64,000 bases of DNA. It comes from JABWBD01 sp040768665 (GTDB lineage Bacteria > Planctomycetota > Planctomycetia > Pirellulales > Thermoguttaceae). A program made the position numbers and the translations under genes. How positions within the stretch are numbered: position 1 is the first letter of the stretch; each line of letters opens with the position of its first letter. Below the pieces are notes generated by a model that was not told the DNA's origin, did not search any database, and saw only the letters and a program-made list of their open reading frames with translations. Of the stretch, positions 35,297 to 42,629 are shown piece after piece. The stretch covers positions 124,001-188,000 of the forward strand of contig JAXGMN010000026.1 of NCBI GenBank assembly GCA_040768665.1, given 5' to 3'.

Positions 35297-35612
35297 CCGT
35301 GGAGACTCCTGGATTAGGACGGCCGAGCTCGCCGACGCCGGATCCGCAGCAAGGAAAGGAACCCGGGAAGCCGAATCGAGCGGACACGTTTGAAGCCCTT
35401 GTCAAAGGTAGAGACGTGGCGTGGCAGGCCGCTACCTAGGGGCCGATCCTATTCCTCGCACTGGGAGAAGTCAAGTTCGTCGGCGCTTGGGCCCGTTGAA
35501 AAGCTCTTTCGGCACTGTCATTGCCGTTCTGGGCAAGCCGGCCGATCGTCGGGACGTCCCAGGTGGAACCGAAGCTCACCGCGACGAGGTCTGCGTGGGC
35601 GGACGGCACCAA
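35297..35612. other. Intergenic, nothing recognised
   Basis: 316 bases between two minus-strand genes. Short ORFs only; no repeat or hairpin stands out. It presumably holds the promoter of the lyase-sulfatase transcript and the end of the histidine kinase transcript. Confidence 0.5.
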
Positions 35613-37388
35613 TCAGCCGAGATAGGGCCGAATGGCTTCGACGAGTTGGCGGCGGCCAATCGGTTTGACGAGATAGGAATTGCAGCCGGCTTCCTTGGCG
35701 GTCTGGATCTGCCCTTCGAAGGCGTGGGCGCTGAGAGCAACGATTGGAAGTGAGACTCCCGCAGCCCGCAGCCTTTTTGTGGCTTCCAAGCCATCCATCC
35801 GCGGAAGCCCGATGTCCATCAGGACGAGGTCGAAGCGCGGCTGCGCCGTCTCGGATTCGAGAGCTGTCGCTTTAGGCAGGAGACGCTCCAAGGCGTCCAA
35901 GCCGTCGGAAACCACTTCAATCTCGGCGCCCGCCTTACGGAGCAGGGCGGAGATGAGGCGCTGGTTGTCCGGACTGTCCTCGACCAGGAGAATTCGGCCG
36001 CGAAGCGGCTCGGTTCTCTCAGTGCCCTCCCGGGAACGCACTTGCCAAATAGCGTCTTGTCGGACACCGTGAACCTCGCCTGTGGACGCTTCGCAGGCAG
36101 CCTCAAAAACAAGCGTGAATCGAGACCCGATGCCCAGTGTGCTCTGGACGGTCAGGTCGCCGCCGAGCATTTCGGCGAGGCGCTTGCTGATTGCCAGCCC
36201 CAAGCCGGTGCCGCCGTACTTGCGAGCGATCGAGACGTCGGCCTGTGAAAAAGGTTGGAACAGCCTCTCGACTTGTTCGGCGGACATGCCGATGCCCGTG
36301 TCGATCACTTCGAATTGCAGCCTGGACGGATGGTCCTTTGCAAGGCGGAAGTCGGCCAGGAGGCGAATCTCGCCTTTTTCGGTGAACTTGACGGCGTTGC
36401 CGAGCAGGTTGATGAGGATCTGGCGTACGCACTTCGGATCGGTCACCACGAGGTCGGGCACCTCCCCGATCAGCTCGAGCTTCAGCCCGACCCCCTTGGC
36501 TTCGGCCCGTTTCTCCATCAGCGATACGGTGTCGAGAAGGATTTCATGAGGCGAGCAGGGGGTCTTATGGACTTCGAGCCTTCCGGCTTCGATCTTCGAG
36601 ATATCGAGTATGTCGTCGAGGACCGCCAGCAGGTGATCGCCGTTGCGTTTGATTACCGATGCCGCCTCAAGGGCTTCCGGTTCCTCGACGCCGGCCAACA
36701 GTTCCTCGGCATAACCCAGAATCGCGGTCATCGGCGTGCGTATTTCGTGGCTCATGCTGGCCAGGAATTCACTCTTGGACTGGCTCGCTTTCTCCGCCGC
36801 CCGCAGAAACTCTTCGGTGGCCAGTCGGTTGGCCTCGAGCGCCAGCCTCTCTTCGCGTTCCTTGATCATCGCCAGAGTCGACTGCAGATGGGCCAGCTTG
36901 AAGGTCGCGTGTTCCGTGCGGAGATGGCGATTCTCGGTCAGGATCAGTTTCGTTTCGGAACAGTGTCTCACGGCGATCCATCCCATGCGAGCACACGCCG
37001 TCAGCGTCTTGTGGAGTTCCGTGGCGTCCAAGAACGCGTCGGCGTTTTGTCGGAGTATGCCTCCCAGGATGAGCGACCGATCGCCTTCAATAACGCGAAT
37101 TCCGACGGCCTCGCCGACGCCCGCTAGCAACGGCAGGGCGGTGGCGGCGAGCACGCGGTCCTTGAGTTGCTCGGCAAGGGCAAGGAGAAGGCGGGGGGCC
37201 ACGCCGACCGACTCGCTGTCGTCGCATCTTCTGACGGCATAGAGCTTGCCTTCCTGGGTCCCCAGGATGAGGAGCGACGGCGCAAAGGGTTCCACCAGAG
37301 CGGCTATCGCGTCCAGGGAGCCGGTCTCATCCGCTGGGATTTGGACCGCTTCCAGGAGTTCATCGATTGTTTTGGGCTCGCTTGCCAT
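35613..37388 (-). CDS. Soluble hybrid histidine kinase / response regulator
   Basis: 591 residues without a membrane segment. About 1-165 form an unidentified sensor region, and 165-205 a coiled coil. The HisKA domain has phospho-acceptor His214 (ASMSHEIRTPMTAILGY). The ATPase domain has the N box LINLLGNAVKF (N331), DTGIGMS and GGTGLGLAISKRLAEMLGG. The C-terminal receiver domain (465-591) has RILLVEDSPDN, phospho-acceptor Asp525 (LVLMDIGLPRMDG) and Lys in SYLVKPIG. Cytoplasmic phosphorelay with no output domain of its own. It lies 33 bases downstream of the HDOD gene and is probably co-transcribed with it. Confidence 0.93.
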   Translation of the reverse strand: MASEPKTIDELLEAVQIPADETGSLDAIAALVEPFAPSLLILGTQEGKLYAVRRCDDSESVGVAPRLLLALAEQLKDRVLAATALPLLAGVGEAVGIRVIEGDRSLILGGILRQNADAFLDATELHKTLTACARMGWIAVRHCSETKLILTENRHLRTEHATFKLAHLQSTLAMIKEREERLALEANRLATEEFLRAAEKASQSKSEFLASMSHEIRTPMTAILGYAEELLAGVEEPEALEAASVIKRNGDHLLAVLDDILDISKIEAGRLEVHKTPCSPHEILLDTVSLMEKRAEAKGVGLKLELIGEVPDLVVTDPKCVRQILINLLGNAVKFTEKGEIRLLADFRLAKDHPSRLQFEVIDTGIGMSAEQVERLFQPFSQADVSIARKYGGTGLGLAISKRLAEMLGGDLTVQSTLGIGSRFTLVFEAACEASTGEVHGVRQDAIWQVRSREGTERTEPLRGRILLVEDSPDNQRLISALLRKAGAEIEVVSDGLDALERLLPKATALESETAQPRFDLVLMDIGLPRMDGLEATKRLRAAGVSLPIVALSAHAFEGQIQTAKEAGCNSYLVKPIGRRQLVEAIRPYLG

Positions 37389-37421
37389 GGTGGTTGAGCG
37401 GGACCCGCGTATCGCGGGAGT

Positions 37422-38297
37422 TCAGATGTTGAAAAGTTCCGCGTTGCCGGCAATCTCTTCGTCGAGGCGAGTCGACAATACCTGGATATCGTCCCGAGTA
37501 AGCGACAGGCCTTCGAGGGCCGAACGCGAGAAGGGAACGCATTTCAGGCCGATGGCCGAATGTCCTTTCAATGTGCAGATGAGATTGGCGACTTCGACGC
37601 ACCGTACGGTCTGCAGGCAATCGCCGGTGTGGGCTTCTGCCCGATGGTGGTGCTGAATCGCCGCACGGACCGCTTCCGGAAAGCCCCAGTTCCGGGCGAT
37701 TCTCTCTCCCAATCGGGTATGATCGAAGCCGAGATGATCACGTTCCAACTCCACCAGGGGCCGGTCCTCGCTGGCCGCGGCCATCATTTCCCGGAACTGG
37801 CGATGCACGTACTGGTCTTCCAAAATGATGCCGATGTCGTGCAGGAGTCCCGCGAGGGCGACATCCTCGAAATCCGTCATGCTCAGGCGCAGCGCCAGCA
37901 GGCGGGAGCAGATCGCCACACTGATCAGATGCTGCCAGAGGCCCTTGCGCTCATAGGCCCCGCAGCCCCCGTCCTCCTTGAAAAGGTCGCTGACGGCCGC
38001 GGTCATGGCCAGGTTGCGGACCTGCTTGACGCCGAGGTAGGCGATGGCATACTGCAGGTTCGTGATGCGTTGTCGAACACCGATCGCCGAGGAGTTCACG
38101 TAACGGAGGACGCGAGCGGTCAGCGCCGGATCGCTTTCCATCGCTTCCTTCATGTCCGACGCGCCGGAATTCGGATCGTTGGCCACTTTCATGACCCGAA
38201 GCGCGACGTGCGGCAGCGTGGAGATATCGCGTATCCGGCGAACGACCTGATCCAGCGTCGGACGCTCGGCAGCGGCGGACATTCCTGAAGACGGCAT
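37422..38297 (-). CDS. HDOD-domain signalling protein
   Basis: 291 residues from the ATG at 38297; an in-frame GTG at 38321 would add eight. The HDOD domain covers most of the protein (LPHVALRVMKVANDPNSGAS, ALTARVLRYVNSSAIGVRQ, ITNLQYAIAYLGVKQVRNLA, LAGLLHDIGIILEDQYV, RIARNWGFPEAVRAAIQHHH). HDOD proteins are phosphodiesterase-like regulators with degraded active sites, linked to chemotaxis, type IV pili and nucleotide second messengers. Here the HD pair in LLHDIG is retained. It precedes the hybrid histidine kinase, suggesting that the two act in one signalling route. Confidence 0.92.
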   Translation of the reverse strand: MPSSGMSAAAERPTLDQVVRRIRDISTLPHVALRVMKVANDPNSGASDMKEAMESDPALTARVLRYVNSSAIGVRQRITNLQYAIAYLGVKQVRNLAMTAAVSDLFKEDGGCGAYERKGLWQHLISVAICSRLLALRLSMTDFEDVALAGLLHDIGIILEDQYVHRQFREMMAAASEDRPLVELERDHLGFDHTRLGERIARNWGFPEAVRAAIQHHHRAEAHTGDCLQTVRCVEVANLICTLKGHSAIGLKCVPFSRSALEGLSLTRDDIQVLSTRLDEEIAGNAELFNI

Positions 38298-38966
38298 ATC
38301 GTGGGATCCGATCCAGAGCACCCTGCTGCACGGCGGACCGATTTCTTAGGGCCGAACCGCACTCGTGCCGCGTTGCACAAAAAACCTCGTCTCTGCCAGG
38401 ATAGCTTACGAAGCGAGCCCGGAACGCAATCGGTTCGTCGTAAGAGCCAGTCCCAAAACCTCGCGAGGAGAAGGGGACAGGCACATTTTGCTCCGAAGAC
38501 TCCGCAAAATGAGCCAGTCCCCGACGGTTTTGGGACAGGCTCTAAGCGGATCCGGCCTCAAGGGACGGACGGTCAGACTGCAACAACGATGCGGATCGTG
38601 CTGATTGTGCCGTAGCCGACCTCGCGAGACTTTGGACGTCTGGCCGCTGGACCGAAGGTCTCACAAGTTCGGCTGCCCATTCCGCCGGCTGTTTATCGCC
38701 TGCCTCAAAGGTCCTAACAAACCGGGGACTCGCTCTGCGCCAAAACAGCGGCAAGGCACGCAGAATACGCGTCCCGGCGAGGTGCCTGCCCCCGTTTTGG
38801 CAGGGCCTCTCAGGAGTTTTGCCGCACTCGACCGGCGTTTGCAGGCCGCCATGGTTCCGAATAGGATCGTAAGCAGTGGGGCCCGCCACGGGACGACCGA
38901 GCCGGCCTCATCGCGGAGCGGTCACCGGTGGCGCAGGCCCCAAACGAGTAGTACCCGAGAAGACAA
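38298..38966. other. Intergenic region with one composite palindrome
   Basis: 669 bases between the divergent HDOD and cupredoxin-polyferredoxin genes. It contains the nested palindrome at 38443-38543. No gene was recognised in the rest; ORFs on both strands lack domain character. Confidence 0.5.
38443..38543. repeat. Nested GACTGG / GACAGG palindrome
   Basis: Outer arms AGAGCCAGTCCCAAAACC and GGTTTTGGGACAGGCTCT pair except at one base. Inner arms GGGGACAGGCACATTTTG and CAAAATGAGCCAGTCCCC pair except at two bases. In both pairs one arm carries GACTGGCT and the other GACAGGC(A/T). The element is effectively two palindromes, one inside the other. Confidence 0.88.
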
Positions 38967-40943
38967 GTGGCATCGATCGGGAAGGCAACAACGAGAAGGG
39001 GGGGAGCGGGAGCCGCGCTGGCCCTGCTGGCGTTTGCCGTCGTTCCGGGCGTGGTTTGCCAGTTCCTCGCGCAGCCATCCCGGCACCGCTTCATCCATAT
39101 CGAGTCGTTCCGGTACGGAAAAGAGCCCGCAACGATCCGGTGCAATCGCGGCGACTGGCTGCACCTGACCTTCGATACACGCGATACCGGCCATTCCTTC
39201 TTTCTGGAAGAATTCGACGTCGACGTAAAGATCACCCCCGGCACCCGCACGGTGGCGGTGTTTCGTGCAAGCGATCCGACGGCTCCGCCCAGGCTGACCC
39301 GCGAGCTGGTGCTCAGGGCGGAGCATCCCGGTTGGCTGGGCTGTTTCGTCTCCAAGAGCCAGTATCGCTGCCATGTCTATTGCGGCCCGATGCACGCCTT
39401 TGAACACGGCAATCTCATTATCGAGCCCAATACGCTGTGGTTCGCATCGATGGGGCTGTTGGTCGGCATACCGCTCGTAGGACTGGTACGGCTGCGGGAG
39501 CCGTTGTGGTGGAATTCCCGCGAGGCGGCGGCAATCGAGCGGCCCGAAGGAGAAGGGAAGGACCTCTTCCGGTATATGCCGTGGCTGAAACGGCTGCTCG
39601 AAAAACGTGGTTTTCAGGCTGCCTGCATGGCGGTGCCGATGCTGCTGCTGTACGTCGTGGTGCTGACTACCCTGTTCGGCACACACATGCCGGGGCGCAA
39701 TCTCGGCGTAATGCTCACATGGGTCGTGTGGCTCTTTCTCCTCACGGCCGTGCTGACCCCGCTGGGCGGACGGATCTGGTGCCTGGCGTGTCCGTTGCCG
39801 GCCGTTGGCGACGTCGTGCAGCGGGGCGCACTGACAGGAGTGCGAAGCGGATCGACCCGCGGCTACCACAATCGATTTTTCGGCCTCAACCTGCCCTGGC
39901 CGAAATGGCTGAGAAACGATTGGCCCCGAATGATTGGGTTTCTCACCTTGGGCACGTTTTCGACGATTCTGGTCGCGCGGCCGCAACTCACCGGCTGGCT
40001 GGTGCTGGCCCTGGTGGCGATTGCTTCCGCGATGGCGATGATCTGGGAACTGCGGGCGTTCTGCCGCTATCTCTGCCCCGTGAGCGCGTTCGTGGGCCTG
40101 TATTCGAAATCGAGCAAGCTGGCCCTGCGAGCCGCCGCGCCGAGCGTTTGCCGGCGATGCACGGGCCAGTGGTGCCGGCGGGGAAGCGAAAAAGGCTGGG
40201 CCTGCCCCTTCGGGCTGTGCGTTGGCGAGATCCAGGAGAATAACGACTGCGGCCTGTGCACCGAATGCCTGAAGACCTGCCCCTTCGGCAACGTCGCTCT
40301 CCGCTGGCGGCCCTTCGGGCACGAAACGACGATCCGCAGTGCCGGCGAGGCCTGGCTGGCCATGGGAATGCTTGTGATGGCCGTGGCCTATTGCCTGATG
40401 CACCTCGGGCCCTGGCCGGTGCTCCGCGACTATGTGAACATCCTGGACAAGGGAAACTGGGGCCTGTTTTTCCGATATGCCGCCGCGCTCTGGACGGCGG
40501 CGCTGATCGGCCTGCCCGCGGTGATGCTGCTGTCGGCCTGGATGGGCAAACGGCTCGCGGGTTTGCAGCGGTCGGCCTGGAGCCTGATGACAGCCTCGAC
40601 CGGCGCATTGGTGCCGGTCGGGCTGATGGTCTGGATTGCCTTTGTCGTGCCGATGCTCATGGTGAATGCGACGTTCGTCGTGCAATCGCTGTCGGATCCG
40701 TTTGGCTGGGGATGGGACTTTTTTGGAACCGCCGGCACGCCCTGGCGGCAACTCTGGCCGCGCTCGATTCCCTGGCTCCAGGCCGCGTGTGTGCTGATCG
40801 GGCTGGCGTACGGCCTGCGTGCCGCGTGGCGGATCTGGCTGCAACAGACCGAGCGACCTCGCGCCGCGTTGCGAGGCATGGCTCCTTTGGCCGGCCTGCT
40901 TGTCGGACTGGCGGTATGGCTCTTGTGGTTCTTCACCAATTAG
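38967..40943 (+). CDS. CuA-like cupredoxin fused to a NosR/NapH-like polyferredoxin membrane protein
   Basis: 658 residues, GTG start. After an N-terminal hydrophobic segment (14-33), residues ~40-153 form a cupredoxin of cytochrome oxidase subunit II type. They carry His76 (TGHSFF) and C135-x3-C139-x3-H143 (CHVYCGPMHAFEH), the CuA ligands, but the axial Met position is Glu146. From 155 on come several membrane helices with NapH/CcoG/NosR iron-sulfur motifs: C272-x2-C275-P, C366-x3-C370-P, C395-x2-C398, C413-P, and C428-x2-C431-x2-C434-x3-C438-P. It would move electrons between quinone, iron-sulfur and periplasmic copper sites. The partner is unknown. An FG-GAP gene follows. Confidence 0.82.
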   Translation: MASIGKATTRRGGAGAALALLAFAVVPGVVCQFLAQPSRHRFIHIESFRYGKEPATIRCNRGDWLHLTFDTRDTGHSFFLEEFDVDVKITPGTRTVAVFRASDPTAPPRLTRELVLRAEHPGWLGCFVSKSQYRCHVYCGPMHAFEHGNLIIEPNTLWFASMGLLVGIPLVGLVRLREPLWWNSREAAAIERPEGEGKDLFRYMPWLKRLLEKRGFQAACMAVPMLLLYVVVLTTLFGTHMPGRNLGVMLTWVVWLFLLTAVLTPLGGRIWCLACPLPAVGDVVQRGALTGVRSGSTRGYHNRFFGLNLPWPKWLRNDWPRMIGFLTLGTFSTILVARPQLTGWLVLALVAIASAMAMIWELRAFCRYLCPVSAFVGLYSKSSKLALRAAAPSVCRRCTGQWCRRGSEKGWACPFGLCVGEIQENNDCGLCTECLKTCPFGNVALRWRPFGHETTIRSAGEAWLAMGMLVMAVAYCLMHLGPWPVLRDYVNILDKGNWGLFFRYAAALWTAALIGLPAVMLLSAWMGKRLAGLQRSAWSLMTASTGALVPVGLMVWIAFVVPMLMVNATFVVQSLSDPFGWGWDFFGTAGTPWRQLWPRSIPWLQAACVLIGLAYGLRAAWRIWLQQTERPRAALRGMAPLAGLLVGLAVWLLWFFTN

Positions 40944-40944
40944 C

Positions 40945-41038
40945 GGTTATCCGGAAACGGGGACTGGCTCCCGGAAACAGTGTATTCGAGACTGGAGTCG
41001 TCACGACGTAGGGTGCCTGTCCCCGTTTCCGAATAACC
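40945..41038. repeat. GACTGGCTC / GACAGGCAC palindrome after the polyferredoxin gene
   Basis: Arms GGTTATCCGGAAACGGGGAC.. and, on the other strand, GGTTATTCGGAAACGGGGAC.. pair over 28 nt except at one C/T and at the fixed GACTGGCTCCC / GACAGGCACCC differences. It begins one base after the stop codon and ends 15 bases before the next gene, so it may also affect transcript ends. Confidence 0.88.
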
Positions 41039-41053
41039 AATGAAAGGTCGCGA

Positions 41054-42421
41054 ATGAAATCGAGTGTGCGGGTGGTGTTGGCCGTGCTGCTGGCGTTGGT
41101 CGTTCTGGCGGGGATTCCCTTGGGGATCGTGGTCTACGAGGCCGGCCGCACCGGGATGACATGGCGGCAAGTGGTCCGGCGGATGTCGGTCGGCGCGGGA
41201 ATTCCCCGAGCGGGCCAGTCCGCGGAAAGCCCTTCGCAGCCGTCGCTGCCCAAAGGCGAGAAAGTCGACTTTCTCGTTCCGAAACCGATAGGAGATCCGT
41301 TCACGGAGCCTCCCAAGGTCTCGCATGTTCTGGCGGTCGACCTGGACCGGGACGATCTGCTCGACGTGGTCGTCTGCGATTGCCAGGCGAACCGCGTCTG
41401 CTGGATCCGTCAGGATCCGCCGGATGTTTTCACGGAGCGAGTCTTGGCCGAGGATCTCATCGCGCCGGCCCATGCGGAAGCCGTCGATTTCGATCGGGAC
41501 GGCGATCTGGACCTGCTCGTCGCCGTGCTAGGGATGCTTTTTCCGAACAACGACCGGATCGGCTCGGTGGTGATCCTCGAGAACAACGGCCGCGAGGAGT
41601 TCACGAAGCACGTGGTGGTGGAGCGCGTGGCCCGCGTATCCGACGTGCGTGCCGGCGATCTCGACGGCGATGGGGACCTCGACCTGGCCGTGGCGCAATT
41701 CGGCTACGACGACGGCGAGACGCGTTGGATCGAAAACCTGGGCCAGTGGAGGTTCACAAGCCACCCTCTCCAGAGTCGCTCAGGCCCGATCCATGCGCCC
41801 GTCGCCGACTTGGACGGCGACGGCGACCTCGACATCGCCGTCCTCGTGAGCCAGGAATGGGAAGAAATCTACGTCTTCGAAAACGACGGCAAAGGCCGTT
41901 TTCAACCCCGGCAGATCTTCGTCTCGAGCAACCAGGATTACGGCTCCAGCGGCATGTGGCTGGTCGACCTGGACCAGGACGGCGACCTCGACGTGCTCTA
42001 CACCAACGGCGATGCGTTCGACTATCTCCCGCCACATCCATGGCCCTGGCATAGCGTGCAGTGGCTGGAGAACCAGGGCGGGCTGAGGTTCCAGCACCAC
42101 CATCTCGTGCAATTCGGCGGAGTGGTCAACGCCCGCGCCGTGGATCTTGATCGGGACGGCGATCTGGACGTGATCGCCACGAGCGCGTTCAATGCGTTTG
42201 AAAACCCGCATTCGCAAAGCATGCTGTGGCTGGAGAACGTAGGGGACATGCAGTTTCGGCCGCACGACGTGACGAATGCTCCGACGCACCTGCAGGCACT
42301 CGACGTCGGTGACTTCAACGGCGACGGCCGGATCGACCTCGTGACGGGCGGCATGCATATCTGTGAGCCGTACGACCGGGTCGACCGTGTGGTGCTCTGG
42401 ATGAACACGCGCAACCCCTGA
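41054..42421 (+). CDS. Membrane-anchored FG-GAP/VCBS repeat protein
   Basis: 455 residues. One N-terminal hydrophobic segment (VVLAVLLALVVLAGIPLGIV) is a signal anchor. Seven calcium-type repeats follow at roughly even spacing: DLDRDDLLDVVVC, DFDRDGDLDLLVA, DLDGDGDLDLAVA, DLDGDGDLDIAVL, DLDQDGDLDVLYT, DLDRDGDLDVIAT and DFNGDGRIDLVTG. Together they should close one seven-bladed integrin-like propeller on the outer face of the membrane. It lies 110 bases downstream of the cupredoxin-polyferredoxin gene on the same strand, with a palindrome between. A shared role is possible but unproven. Confidence 0.87.
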   Translation: MKSSVRVVLAVLLALVVLAGIPLGIVVYEAGRTGMTWRQVVRRMSVGAGIPRAGQSAESPSQPSLPKGEKVDFLVPKPIGDPFTEPPKVSHVLAVDLDRDDLLDVVVCDCQANRVCWIRQDPPDVFTERVLAEDLIAPAHAEAVDFDRDGDLDLLVAVLGMLFPNNDRIGSVVILENNGREEFTKHVVVERVARVSDVRAGDLDGDGDLDLAVAQFGYDDGETRWIENLGQWRFTSHPLQSRSGPIHAPVADLDGDGDLDIAVLVSQEWEEIYVFENDGKGRFQPRQIFVSSNQDYGSSGMWLVDLDQDGDLDVLYTNGDAFDYLPPHPWPWHSVQWLENQGGLRFQHHHLVQFGGVVNARAVDLDRDGDLDVIATSAFNAFENPHSQSMLWLENVGDMQFRPHDVTNAPTHLQALDVGDFNGDGRIDLVTGGMHICEPYDRVDRVVLWMNTRNP

Positions 42422-42429
42422 ATTCAGCG

Positions 42430-42541
42430 GCCGTAAGAAAACAAGTCATATAATATGACGTAGGGTGGATTTTAATCCACCCGGAAAACAAGCGGTGGAT
42501 TGAAATCCACCCTACGACATCGGCCAGCTTATTCTTACGGC
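42430..42541. repeat. Nested GGGTGGATT palindrome between convergent genes
   Basis: Outer arms GCCGTAAGAA / TTCTTACGGC enclose CGTAGGGTGGATT and AAATCCACCCTACG. The left inner arm is also self-complementary (GGGTGGATTTTAATCCACCC), so the whole can fold in two ways. It lies between the ends of the FG-GAP and LRR-TPR genes and may terminate both. Confidence 0.85.
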
Positions 42542-42629
42542 TCACGAAGAATCGCTTCCGAAGCCGCCTCGCCCGGGCAAGGTCCCTGAAGATCCGGCCG
42601 GGACCGTGGGCCACCGTCTGCCTGCCCCG

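Noticed and set aside
38922..40844. A 640-codon minus-strand frame opposite the cupredoxin-polyferredoxin gene
   Set aside because: It is His/Gln/Arg-rich with no domain, while the plus strand has clear Cys motifs and membrane helices.
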